Part shown: positions 1 through 4,824 of the stretch, in pieces
How positions within the stretch are numbered: the stretch's first letter is position 1
Layout: each line of letters begins with the position of its first letter
Assembly: GCA_016201575.1 (NCBI GenBank)
Contig: JACQCN010000224.1
Location: 1 to 8,942 of the forward strand
Reading direction: 5' to 3'
Source: Candidatus Rokuibacteriota bacterium
Lineage (GTDB): Bacteria > Methylomirabilota > Methylomirabilia > Rokubacteriales > CSP1-6
DNA length: 8,942 nucleotides
Translations under genes and position numbers: made by a program
Notes under the pieces: model-generated
Database searches by the model: none
What the model was told of the DNA's origin: nothing
Seen by the model: only the letters and a program-made list of their open reading frames with translations

Positions 1-506
1 ACGGCCGACGCGATCTGGTCCGCGATGGCGCCCGGCTCCTGCCCTTCGCGGAGCGCCTCGTCGAGCAGCTCCTGCGGGCGCCCCACCGCGCGCAGCAGGC
101 GGCGGCAGAGGCTCCGCACGCGCTCCACCAGCGGATCGAGGTCGCGGGTGGGCGAGGTTTCCTCCAGGCAGCGCGTCGACACCACGCGGTACAGGGTGTC
201 GGTCGGCAGCTCGCGCTCGATGCGCACGCGCGCGTCGCCGCGCAGCAGGATGTTGTACCGCCCGCTGGCGAGCCGCTCCCACTTCACGATCTCGCCCACC
301 CCGCCCACCGGGTACACCGGCGGCTTGCCGGCGTAAGACTGCTCGTAGCCCGGCTGCAGGCCGACCAGCGCCAGGCGCTTGTCGCGGGGGAGCACGTCGG
401 TCACCATCGCCCGGTAGCGCGCCTCGAAGATGTGCAGCGGCAGCAGGGTATGCGGGAAGAACGTCAGCTCGGGGAGCGGGAAGATCGGCAGGACGAGCCG
501 CGTCAC
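1..506 (-). CDS. Stand-alone Lon N-terminal (substrate-binding) domain protein, 3' end off the window
   Basis: The visible 168 residues begin VTRLVLPIFPLPELTFFP and continue with LLPLHIFEARYRAMV. This is the hallmark opening of the Lon substrate-binding domain (PF02190): a P-L-F-P-L-like first strand, then P-L-H-I-F-E-x-R-Y. A second conserved stretch, GGVGEIVKWERLASGRYNILLRG, follows at about residues 66-88. Proteins of this type are about 200-220 residues, with no ATPase or protease domain. They are thought to bind unfolded or specific substrates in the cytoplasm, but their role is poorly defined. The C-terminus lies beyond position 1, so full-length Lon cannot be strictly excluded. The GTG at 504-506 is chosen because homology starts immediately after it; the ribosome binding site before it is weak. 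A GC-rich hairpin lies 14 bases upstream of this start. The family call is confident, the function is not. Confidence 0.85.
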   Translation of the reverse strand, partial: MTRLVLPIFPLPELTFFPHTLLPLHIFEARYRAMVTDVLPRDKRLALVGLQPGYEQSYAGKPPVYPVGGVGEIVKWERLASGRYNILLRGDARVRIERELPTDTLYRVVSTRCLEETSPTRDLDPLVERVRSLCRRLLRAVGRPQELLDEALREGQEPGAIADQIASA

Positions 507-520
507 CTTACGACTGATCG

Positions 521-543
521 GAGGGGGCCCCGGCGGCCCCCTC
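521..543. repeat. GC-rich perfect inverted repeat (hairpin)
   Basis: GAGGGGGCC (521-529) and GGCCCCCTC (535-543) form a perfect 9-bp stem around a 5-base loop. It lies 14 bases upstream of the Lon-domain gene start, in the spacer between two diverging genes. It would fall in the 5' leader of the minus-strand transcript. There is no T-run on either side, so it is not a classical intrinsic terminator. Confidence 0.5.
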
Positions 544-567
544 AGAGGCCTCCCCCGGAACCGAGTG

Positions 568-586
568 GCGCCGGCGGAGCCGGCGC
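568..586. repeat. Second GC-rich perfect inverted repeat (hairpin)
   Basis: GCGCCGGC (568-575) and GCCGGCGC (579-586) form a perfect 8-bp stem with a GGA loop, 24 bases from the hairpin at 521-543. The rest of the 507-723 spacer holds a 13-base alternating C/G run at 666-678 and the ribosome binding site of the next gene. I saw no convincing sigma-70 promoter in it. Confidence 0.45.
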
Positions 587-723
587 TCGAACAGAGGTTG
601 GTCAGTCGGACGGACCTCCCAGCGGGCTCCGCCGCGCTTCCCCGACCTCCAGCCAGCAACCGCGCCGCGCGCGCGCGCATCTCAAGCGATGACGAACGCT
701 CAGAGAAAAGGGGGAGAAGAAGA

Positions 724-903
724 ATGAAGCACATCGTGGCGACCCTGCTGCTCGCGGCTTCGACGGCGCTCACGGGTGCGGTCAGCGAGGCGCGGATGCT
801 GGAGGTTCAGGCTCCGCCCATGCAGGAGGTTCAGGCCCCGCGCATGCAGGAAGTTCAGGCGCCCCGGATGCAGGACGTCCAGGCGCCGCGCAGCGGCAGC
901 TGA
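724..903 (+). CDS. Exported 59-residue microprotein with four tandem octapeptide repeats
   Basis: The ATG at 724 follows a purine-rich ribosome binding site (GGGGAG at 711-716). Residues 1-23 look like a Sec signal peptide: MKH, a hydrophobic core IVATLLLAASTALTGAV, then S-E-A, a plausible signal peptidase I site after A23. Nearly all the mature part is a tandem repeat of eight residues: RMLEVQAP (24-31), PMQEVQAP (32-39), RMQEVQAP (40-47), RMQDVQAP (48-55), with a tail R-S-G-S. The DNA repeats with a 24-base period over 793-888, with substitutions mostly at silent positions, which suggests selection on the protein. The mature chain would be about 36 residues, with evenly spaced Met, Pro and acidic residues. 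I do not recognise a family. The frame stays open upstream to about 430, but signal peptide and ribosome binding site fix the start at 724. Confidence 0.75.
   Translation: MKHIVATLLLAASTALTGAVSEARMLEVQAPPMQEVQAPRMQEVQAPRMQDVQAPRSGS
793..888 (+). repeat. Four 24-bp tandem repeats inside the microprotein gene
   Basis: Units are 793-816, 817-840, 841-864 and 865-888. Each encodes x-M-(L/Q)-(E/D)-V-Q-A-P. Units differ at several third positions (for example GAGGTT, GAAGTT, GACGTC for E/D-V), so the array is not a very recent slippage product. Confidence 0.85.
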
Positions 904-912
904 GACTCGCCG

Positions 913-963
913 TGGTGCCTCACCCTGGCCCCGGGTCACCCCGGAAGCCCGGGTGGGGCATCA
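913..963. terminator. Possible bidirectional terminator hairpin between converging genes
   Basis: TGGTGCCTCACCC (913-925) can pair with GGGTGGGGCATCA (951-963) over 13 positions, two of them G-T pairs. The loop also contains CCCGGG elements. It starts 9 bases after the microprotein stop and ends 5 bases before the end of the converging DUF2934 gene. No T-tract is present, so assignment rests on position and pairing only. Confidence 0.4.
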
Positions 964-968
964 CCGCG

Positions 969-1157
969 TCAGAGCCCGCCCTTGAGACGCCGCTCGGCCT
1001 CGAGCCAGTCGTCCATATGGTTCCCCGGCGCGCCCCCGCGCGAGAGGTAGATCTCGTAGGCGCGCTTGCCGATCTCCTCGCGGGTCGGCACCCGCGTCGT
1101 CTCCGTCTTCGCAGTCTTCCGTCCGCGCTCGGTTGCCTTCTTCGTGGCCTTCGCCAT
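969..1157 (-). CDS. DUF2934 domain protein
   Basis: This is a 62-residue protein. A basic, lysine/threonine-rich N-terminus (MAKATKKATERGRKTAK) is followed by the compact DUF2934 signature at about residues 25-58: REEIGKRAYEIYLSRGG, then H-x-x-D-W-L-E-A-E-R-x-L. That pattern (I-x-x-R-A-Y-E-I-Y-L-x-R-G-G ... D-W-L-x-A-E) is diagnostic of this short family of unknown function, common in environmental Gram-negative bacteria. The basic tail could bind nucleic acid; that is inference. AAGGAG lies 9 bases before the ATG, which supports the start. The upstream spacer (1158-1271) contains an AT-rich patch (GAATTATTC, 1193-1201) and a small inverted repeat at 1205-1219, the likely promoter/operator area. 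Confidence 0.85.
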   Translation of the reverse strand: MAKATKKATERGRKTAKTETTRVPTREEIGKRAYEIYLSRGGAPGNHMDDWLEAERRLKGGL

Positions 1158-1204
1158 TCCACCGCTCCTTCGATCAGTCGTGAGGCAGACACTGAATTAT
1201 TCCT

Positions 1205-1219
1205 GAGTGTACCGCACTC
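1205..1219. promoter_or_regulatory. Small inverted repeat upstream of the DUF2934 gene, possible operator
   Basis: GAGTG (1205-1209) and CACTC (1215-1219) are perfect 5-base arms around TACCG. It lies beside an AT-rich patch that stands out in this GC-rich DNA, 48 bases upstream of the DUF2934 start codon. The position suits a promoter region, but short arms like these occur by chance. Confidence 0.2.
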
Positions 1220-1271
1220 GACGGCAAGCGGTCGGGGCCGGCGGCCCGGAGAAGAGGCTCCGGCGGCCTGA

Positions 1272-1967
1272 CTAGTCGGTCTTCAGGCGCTGGACGAGGT
1301 CGTGGAGGCGCTGGAACTCGGTCCGCGTGAGGTTGATGAACCGGTACACGTGCTCGGCGCCTTCCGTGCGCACGAACTGCGCGAGGACGAAGAGCGGCAT
1401 ATCGTCCCCGGGCAGCGTGAACTGCAGGCGCACCGAGGCGCCCGGCGTGACGGGAGCGTGCGGCCGGACCCTCACGCCGAAGGTGCTGAGGTTCACCGAG
1501 ATCCCCTGCCACGCGAACCCCTTGCTCTCGACGACCCGGATCGGCAGCGCGATGGCGGGGCGCGGCGAGCGCCGGCGGTCGACCGAAGGATCGGCGCTTT
1601 CCGTCTGCCCGGCGCGGACCTCGAGATAGGCGAGGACCTCGTGCACGAGCTCGAGGCAGGCCGGCTCGGACACGCTGTCGATGGCGCCGAGCCGCAAAGC
1701 CTCCCGGGCCTGGACGTCGGTGATCAGGCCGGAGATCACGACCGTCGGCGCCCCGGCGTTCTGGACGACGGGAAGCTGCAGGAAGTCGAGCCCGCTCATG
1801 CCAGGCAGCGAGATGTCGAGGAGCACGCCGGCGGGCGGCTCGGCTTCGAGGATGGCGCACGCCGCGTCGGCCGTCGGCACCCGGAGCGGCTCGTGGCCAC
1901 GCTTGACCACGACGTCACGGATCAGCGTCGCCAGCGTGTCGTCGGGAGTGACGACGAGGAACTTCAT
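1272..1967 (-). CDS. Two-domain regulator: response-regulator receiver plus PilZ (c-di-GMP-binding) domain
   Basis: The protein has 231 residues. Residues 1-115 form a receiver domain: acidic pair D9/D10, phospho-acceptor D51 in LLDISLPGMSG, and the switch serine S79 in VVISG. The conserved lysine normally in a K-P pair is replaced by glutamate (E101-P102). Residues about 128-228 form a PilZ domain. Both c-di-GMP-binding motifs are intact: R132-x-x-x-R136 (in DRRRSPR) and N159-L-S161-T-F-G164, matching (D/N)xSxxG. There is no DNA-binding or enzymatic output domain, so it probably acts by protein contacts, for example on motility, surface or exopolysaccharide machinery. The missing lysine suggests altered or absent phospho-switching. 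No clear ribosome binding site precedes the ATG. A possible small ORF ends on an ATGA overlap with this start, and a sigma-54-like site lies about 185 bases upstream. Confidence 0.9.
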   Translation of the reverse strand: MKFLVVTPDDTLATLIRDVVVKRGHEPLRVPTADAACAILEAEPPAGVLLDISLPGMSGLDFLQLPVVQNAGAPTVVISGLITDVQAREALRLGAIDSVSEPACLELVHEVLAYLEVRAGQTESADPSVDRRRSPRPAIALPIRVVESKGFAWQGISVNLSTFGVRVRPHAPVTPGASVRLQFTLPGDDMPLFVLAQFVRTEGAEHVYRFINLTRTEFQRLHDLVQRLKTD

Positions 1968-2137
1968 CGCGGCACCCGGGGCCGCCGCGCGCGACGGCGC
2001 CTGGGCAACTTCGACGTCGGCTGGTGCGCTCCGGCGATCACGTCGAGCAGGCGCTCCCCGCAGGGATCGGCCGCGGCCTGATGGCGGGCAGTGCGTCCGC
2101 CCCGGGAAGGTCCGGCCGTCCGTTCCTGGCGCGACAT
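1964..2137 (-). CDS. Possible 57-residue ORF coupled to the receiver-PilZ gene by an ATGA overlap
   Basis: This frame runs from an ATG at 2137 (MSRQERTAGPSRGG...) to a TGA that shares ATGA with the receiver-PilZ start codon. The middle part, GERLLDVIAGAHQP, has protein-like composition and G/C third positions. The tail is arginine-rich (RRRRARRPR) and looks like non-coding GC-rich sequence. No good ribosome binding site precedes 2137; an alternative ATG at 2194 would extend it to 76 residues. In favour: the next gene lacks its own ribosome binding site, so coupling would explain its translation. Against: no recognisable family and a biased composition. It may be chance. Confidence 0.22.
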   Translation of the reverse strand: MSRQERTAGPSRGGRTARHQAAADPCGERLLDVIAGAHQPTSKLPRRRRARRPRVPR

Positions 2138-2150
2138 GCCAGAGCCCCGG

Positions 2151-2167
2151 TACAATCGCCGTGCCAA
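2151..2167 (-). promoter_or_regulatory. Sigma-54-type -24/-12 promoter candidate upstream of the receiver-PilZ gene
   Basis: Read on the minus strand, the site is TTGGCACGGCGATTGTA. Against the RpoN consensus YTGGCACGRNNNTTGCW it matches every defined position except the C of the -12 GC, which is T. GG-to-G spacing is correct. The predicted transcription start is near 2140, giving a leader of about 170 bases to the receiver-PilZ ATG. The -12 mismatch lowers confidence. Confidence 0.4.
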
Positions 2168-2286
2168 CCGCTCACCATGGAGCCCAACCGGCACACTCCC
2201 GGAACCAAGACACCAATTCTGCTCACGAAAGTCGGGCGGAGAGTCCGGCGAGGAACATCAGGTGGCAGGATTTCCAGGCCGCCAGT

Positions 2287-2307
2287 CTGGCATCCAGGTG
2301 TTGCCAG
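2287..2307 (-). terminator. Weak hairpin after the cyclic-nucleotide-binding gene
   Basis: CTGGCA (2287-2292) and TGCCAG (2302-2307) pair around a 9-base loop, starting 8 bases after the stop codon of the upstream minus-strand gene. There is no T-tract and the stem is short. It is listed only for its position. Confidence 0.2.
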
Positions 2308-2315
2308 GCAGACGT

Positions 2316-2819
2316 TCAGGCGTTGAGCGATTTCTCCGCCTGGCGGACCCGTCGGGACAGGGTCGCCATGATCGTGTAGGTCAGCTCCGGGACTTCCTTG
2401 AGGAGCTCCCAGAAGTGCTTCCCGTCGATCACCAGCATCCGGAGGCCGGTCTCCGCCACCACCGTCGCCGATCGGGGCTCGCCGTCGAGCAGGCTCATCT
2501 CGCCGAAGAAGTCGCCGGACCCCATCTTGCCGCGCTTGCGGGGGGGGATCTCGACGCGCGCGGTCCCGTCGAGGATCAGGAAGAACTCGCGCCCGGGCTC
2601 CCCGGCGCGCGTGAGGACGCTGCTGGCGGGCGCGTCGAACACGCCCGTGATGCGGGCGATGGCGCGGAGCTGGCGCCGCGTGCACTGCCGGAAGATGGGC
2701 ACCTCCTGGAGGCGCTCGATCTTCTCGTCCTGGCCCAAGGGAGGGCCGGAGGAGGGAAACAGCGTCCCCCTCGGGTCCCACGGGATCGAGCCGTCCATCA
2801 TCCGGCCCACGAGCTCCAT
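2316..2819 (-). CDS. Cyclic nucleotide-binding (CAP-like) single-domain protein without DNA-binding domain
   Basis: The protein has 167 residues. After a unique N-terminus of about 32 residues, a cyclic nucleotide-monophosphate-binding domain (PF00027) spans about 35-160. It opens with KIERLQEVPIFRQCTRRQL, then FFLILDGTARVEI, then the phosphate-binding cassette F105-G-E107-M-S-L-L-D-G-E-P-R116-S117-A-T-V. In CAP-type domains the Glu, Arg and Ser of this cassette contact the cyclic nucleotide, and all are present. The chain ends after the last helix, so the helix-turn-helix of Crp/Fnr regulators is absent. It should work as a cytoplasmic cAMP/cGMP-sensing module acting through a partner protein (inference). 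The start is supported by GGAGG 8 bases upstream and a sigma-70-like promoter just before it, so it is probably monocistronic. Confidence 0.9.
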   Translation of the reverse strand: MELVGRMMDGSIPWDPRGTLFPSSGPPLGQDEKIERLQEVPIFRQCTRRQLRAIARITGVFDAPASSVLTRAGEPGREFFLILDGTARVEIPPRKRGKMGSGDFFGEMSLLDGEPRSATVVAETGLRMLVIDGKHFWELLKEVPELTYTIMATLSRRVRQAEKSLNA

Positions 2820-2840
2820 CAGTCAGACCTCCAGAGGCCG

Positions 2841-2869
2841 AGAGTAGCCTCCAGGGGCGGCCCTGACAA
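2841..2869 (-). promoter_or_regulatory. Sigma-70-like promoter of the cyclic nucleotide-binding gene
   Basis: On the minus strand, TTGTCA (2869-2864) and TACTCT (2846-2841) are separated by exactly 17 bases. The -35 matches consensus at 5 of 6 positions; the -10 keeps the key T-A and final T. The predicted start near 2834 leaves a short leader of about 15 bases that just includes the GGAGG ribosome binding site. Confidence 0.45.
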
Positions 2870-2893
2870 GCACGCATCGCCGGCCGAGGCGCG

Positions 2894-3180
2894 TCAGGGC
2901 TTCGGGCGCCTCCGGCGGGCTCGCGTCTCCGCCATCGCCGCGCGGTGCTCGGACTCGAGGCACGCGCGGAAGCGCGCCTCCATCTCCGCGCGGAACGCGT
3001 CGAAGCCGAGATCGAAGGCGCGCGTGGCGAGCTGCTTGCCGGCCGCGACGCTCGTCCGCGGCACACGTCGCCCAGCTCCTCCACCCAGCGCGCGTTGCCC
3101 GCGTTCAGGACCTCGGGACGGTCGAGCGTGACCCGGGCCACGCCGCCGTCGACCTCGAGGCGGATGGTGTCACGGTTCAC
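2894..3180 (-). pseudogene. Enoyl-CoA hydratase/isomerase remnant: N- and C-terminal pieces, core deleted
   Basis: From the GTG at 3180, about 40 codons read VNRDTIRLEVDGGVARVTLD then RPEVLNA...WVEELGDVC, a clear crotonase-family N-terminus (V-A-x-V-T-L-x-R-P-E-x-L-N-A). Past about 3061 that frame turns to arginine/serine-rich nonsense. Another frame becomes protein-like from about 3055 to the TGA at 2894: SVAAGKQLATRAFDLGFDAF, then RAEMEARFRACLESEHRAAM. This resembles the C-terminal helices of the same family, including the S-E/D-x-x-A/E-G/A-M pattern near the end. A normal protein has about 255-270 residues; only about 40 + 53 remain. The active-site loops (oxyanion hole and catalytic Glu region) are missing. 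The simplest reading is an internal deletion of roughly 160 codons with a frame change, so no enzyme activity is expected. Assignment of the C-terminal piece is less certain than the N-terminal one. Confidence 0.7.
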
Positions 3181-3476
3181 GCGCGACCACCGCGTCCGGC
3201 ATCGTGGGCCGAGTGTATCGCGGGCGCGGCGAATCCCCGTTGACAACGAGCGGCCTTCCGCAGTTTCCTAGCGCGCAGTATTCACGAAGGGTACCACGGG
3301 GAGCCGGGCGGGTGGCGCGGCAGGCAGGCCCGCCCGCCCGCAGCGACTGGGGTATCGAGCGAGGACGGACGGGCCTGCCTGCCGCGACGGGACCCGCCCG
3401 TCGCTAGGCGTCGACGTTCGTGAATGATCCGCGCTAGGGGGCCCGACGCGGCCTCCCGCGTCTCCGGAGAGGGACC
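3181..3476. other. Spacer between the hydratase remnant and the transporter unit
   Basis: No gene is supported in these 296 bases. The notable structure is the long inverted repeat at 3305-3400. The transporter frame stays open leftward to 3424, but that part gives low-complexity Ser/Arg/Cys sequence and overlaps a better small ORF, so it is treated as non-coding. No clear promoter for the plus-strand unit was recognised. Confidence 0.6.
3305..3400. repeat. Long interrupted inverted repeat
   Basis: The inner arms CGCGGCAGGCAGGCCCG (3316-3332) and CGGGCCTGCCTGCCGCG (3370-3386) are a perfect 17-bp match. Outer arms CGGGCGGGT (3305-3313) and ACCCGCCCG (3392-3400) add 9 bp, across an internal gap of 2 versus 5 bases. 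The loop is 37 bases. It lies between the hydratase remnant and the transporter unit. It could be a miniature mobile-element remnant, a transcription-blocking hairpin or a binding site. No transposase gene or obvious target-site duplication was seen. Confidence 0.7.
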
Positions 3477-3596
3477 ATGCGATCCGAACGAGCGGAGCTG
3501 CTCGCGGTCGTCGACGCGCTGCGGAGCGAGCAGCTGGCGTTCCTCCAGGAGCTGGTGCGGCGTCCGAGCACCCTCGGCGACTTCCTCCGTGAGTGA
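3477..3596 (+). CDS. Small 39-residue ORF overlapping the MFS transporter start
   Basis: The ATG at 3477 follows a good ribosome binding site (GGAGAGGGA, 3467-3475). The frame ends in TGA at 3594-3596, 8 bases inside the transporter frame that starts with GTG at 3589. The peptide runs MRSERAELLAVVDALRSEQL and ends FLQELVRRPSTLGDFLRE. It is leucine/glutamate/arginine-rich with heptad-like hydrophobic spacing, consistent with one or two amphipathic helices. Third positions are strongly G/C, like the real genes around it. No signal peptide or membrane segment is present, and no family is recognised. The overlap suggests translational coupling: it may be a leader ORF that sets transporter translation, or a small partner protein. 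Confidence 0.55.
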   Translation: MRSERAELLAVVDALRSEQLAFLQELVRRPSTLGDFLRE

Positions 3597-4824
3597 GGGC
3601 GGTTTTCGACTGCGCGCGCTGCCCCGCAACCTGTGGGCCGTCAGCGCGGCCAGCTTCTTCATGGACGTCTCGAGCGAGATGGTCCTCACCATCCTCCCGC
3701 TCTTCCTGGCCAACGTGCTGGGTGTCCGCACGGCGGTCATCGGGCTGATCGAGGGCGTGGCCGAGTCGACGGCGAGCCTGCTCACGCTCGGGTCCGGGTG
3801 GCTGTCCGATCGCCTGCGCTCGCGCAAGTGGCTGGCCGTCGCCGGCTACGGGCTGTCCGCGCTGTCCAAGCCTTTCTTCTACGTCGCCGGCTCGTGGGGC
3901 CTGGTGGCGGGCGTCCGCTGGGCCGACCGCGTCGGCAAGGGAGTGCGCACGGCGCCGCGCGACGCCCTCGTGGCCGACAGCATCAGACCGGAGCAGCGCG
4001 GCCTCGCCTTCGGCCTGCACCGCGCCGCCGACACCGGCGGCGCCGTCGCCGGCCTCGCCGTCGCGCTCCTGCTGGTCTGGCTCGGGCAGGCGGGGAGCGT
4101 GGCGCTCACGCGGCACACCTTCCGCGTCGTCGTGCTGGTCAGCCTGGTGCCGGCGGCCGTCGCCGTGCTCGCGCTCGCGCTGCTGGCCCGGGACGTGCCG
4201 GTCGGCGGCCGGGGCGCGGCGCCCCGCGTCATGCTGCGCGGGCTCGGCCCGCGCTTCGGGTGGTTCATGCTGGTCGTGGCGGTGTTCACGCTCGGCAACT
4301 CCTCGGACGCGTTCCTCGTGCTGCGCGCGCAGGAGCGCGGGCTCAGCGTCGCCGGCGTGCTCGGCATGCTCATCACGTTCAACATCGTCTACGCGCTCGT
4401 GAGCACGCCCGCCGGCGCGCTGTCCGACCGCGTGGGCCGGCGCCCGGTCGTGATCGCCGGCTGGCTCGTGTACGCGGCGGTGTATCTCGGCTTCGCCGCG
4501 GCCGGCGCGGCCTGGCAGGTGTGGGCGCTGTTCGGCGTGTACGGTGTCTACTACGGGCTGGCGTTCGGGACGATGCGGGCGATGGTGGCCGACCTCGTCC
4601 CCGGGGCGCTGCGTGGGACCGCGTTCGGTACCTACAACGCGGTGGTCGGCGTGCTCGCGGCTCCGGCGTCGGTGATCGCGGGCGTGCTCTGGCAGGGCGT
4701 GCGCGGGTGGCGGGGATTCGGCGCCTCGGCGCCGTTCCTCTTCGGCGGCGTGATGGCCCTGCTCGCGTCGATCCTCATGGCGTTCGCCGTGGCCGAGGGA
4801 GGGACGGATGATGGTGGAGCGTGA
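3589..4824 (+). CDS. Major facilitator superfamily (MFS) transporter
   Basis: This 411-residue integral membrane protein has the usual 12-helix MFS layout. Hydrophobic segments begin with NLWAVSAASFFMDVSSEMVL near residues 14-33. The first loop 2-3 motif is G70-W-L-S-D74-R75-L-R-S-R-K, and its counterpart in the second half is GALSDRVGRR (276-285). The stretch WADRVGKGVRTAPRDAL (111-127) is typical of a subfamily of uncharacterised drug/sugar-like transporters with an N-terminal F-M-D-V-S-S-E-M signature. Substrate cannot be read from sequence. The GTG at 3589 is chosen because everything upstream in this frame is low-complexity and overlaps the 39-residue ORF. The 3' end overlaps the dioxygenase start by 17 bases, so the two are probably co-translated; transport of an aromatic substrate or product would fit but is inference. 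Confidence 0.85.
   Translation: MSEGGFRLRALPRNLWAVSAASFFMDVSSEMVLTILPLFLANVLGVRTAVIGLIEGVAESTASLLTLGSGWLSDRLRSRKWLAVAGYGLSALSKPFFYVAGSWGLVAGVRWADRVGKGVRTAPRDALVADSIRPEQRGLAFGLHRAADTGGAVAGLAVALLLVWLGQAGSVALTRHTFRVVVLVSLVPAAVAVLALALLARDVPVGGRGAAPRVMLRGLGPRFGWFMLVVAVFTLGNSSDAFLVLRAQERGLSVAGVLGMLITFNIVYALVSTPAGALSDRVGRRPVVIAGWLVYAAVYLGFAAAGAAWQVWALFGVYGVYYGLAFGTMRAMVADLVPGALRGTAFGTYNAVVGVLAAPASVIAGVLWQGVRGWRGFGASAPFLFGGVMALLASILMAFAVAEGGTDDGGA

Larger units (their letters stand above)
1968..2315. other. 348-base spacer between the receiver-PilZ and cyclic-nucleotide-binding genes
   Basis: No confident gene is seen here. The stretch holds the low-confidence small ORF at 1964-2137, the sigma-54-like element at 2151-2167 and a small hairpin just after the cyclic-nucleotide-binding gene (2287-2307). 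The part 2200-2300 has lower GC and no G/C third-position bias in any frame, as expected of non-coding regulatory DNA. Confidence 0.6.

Noticed and set aside
666..678. Alternating CG run considered as a Z-DNA or regulatory element
   Set aside because: Thirteen bases of alternating C/G are not unusual in DNA this GC-rich.
793..888. Four 24-bp direct repeats considered as a CRISPR-like array
   Set aside because: The repeats abut with no spacers, lie inside a signal-peptide-bearing ORF and encode a repeated peptide.
2038..3246. 402-codon minus-strand frame starting with the hydratase N-terminus
   Set aside because: Only about 40 codons match a family. The rest is nonsense in this frame and overlaps the cyclic nucleotide-binding gene, so it was split into a pseudogene and that gene.
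3424..3588. N-terminal extension of the MFS transporter to an ATG at 3424
   Set aside because: The extra 55 residues are Ser/Arg/Cys-rich with no membrane character and overlap a better small ORF in another frame.
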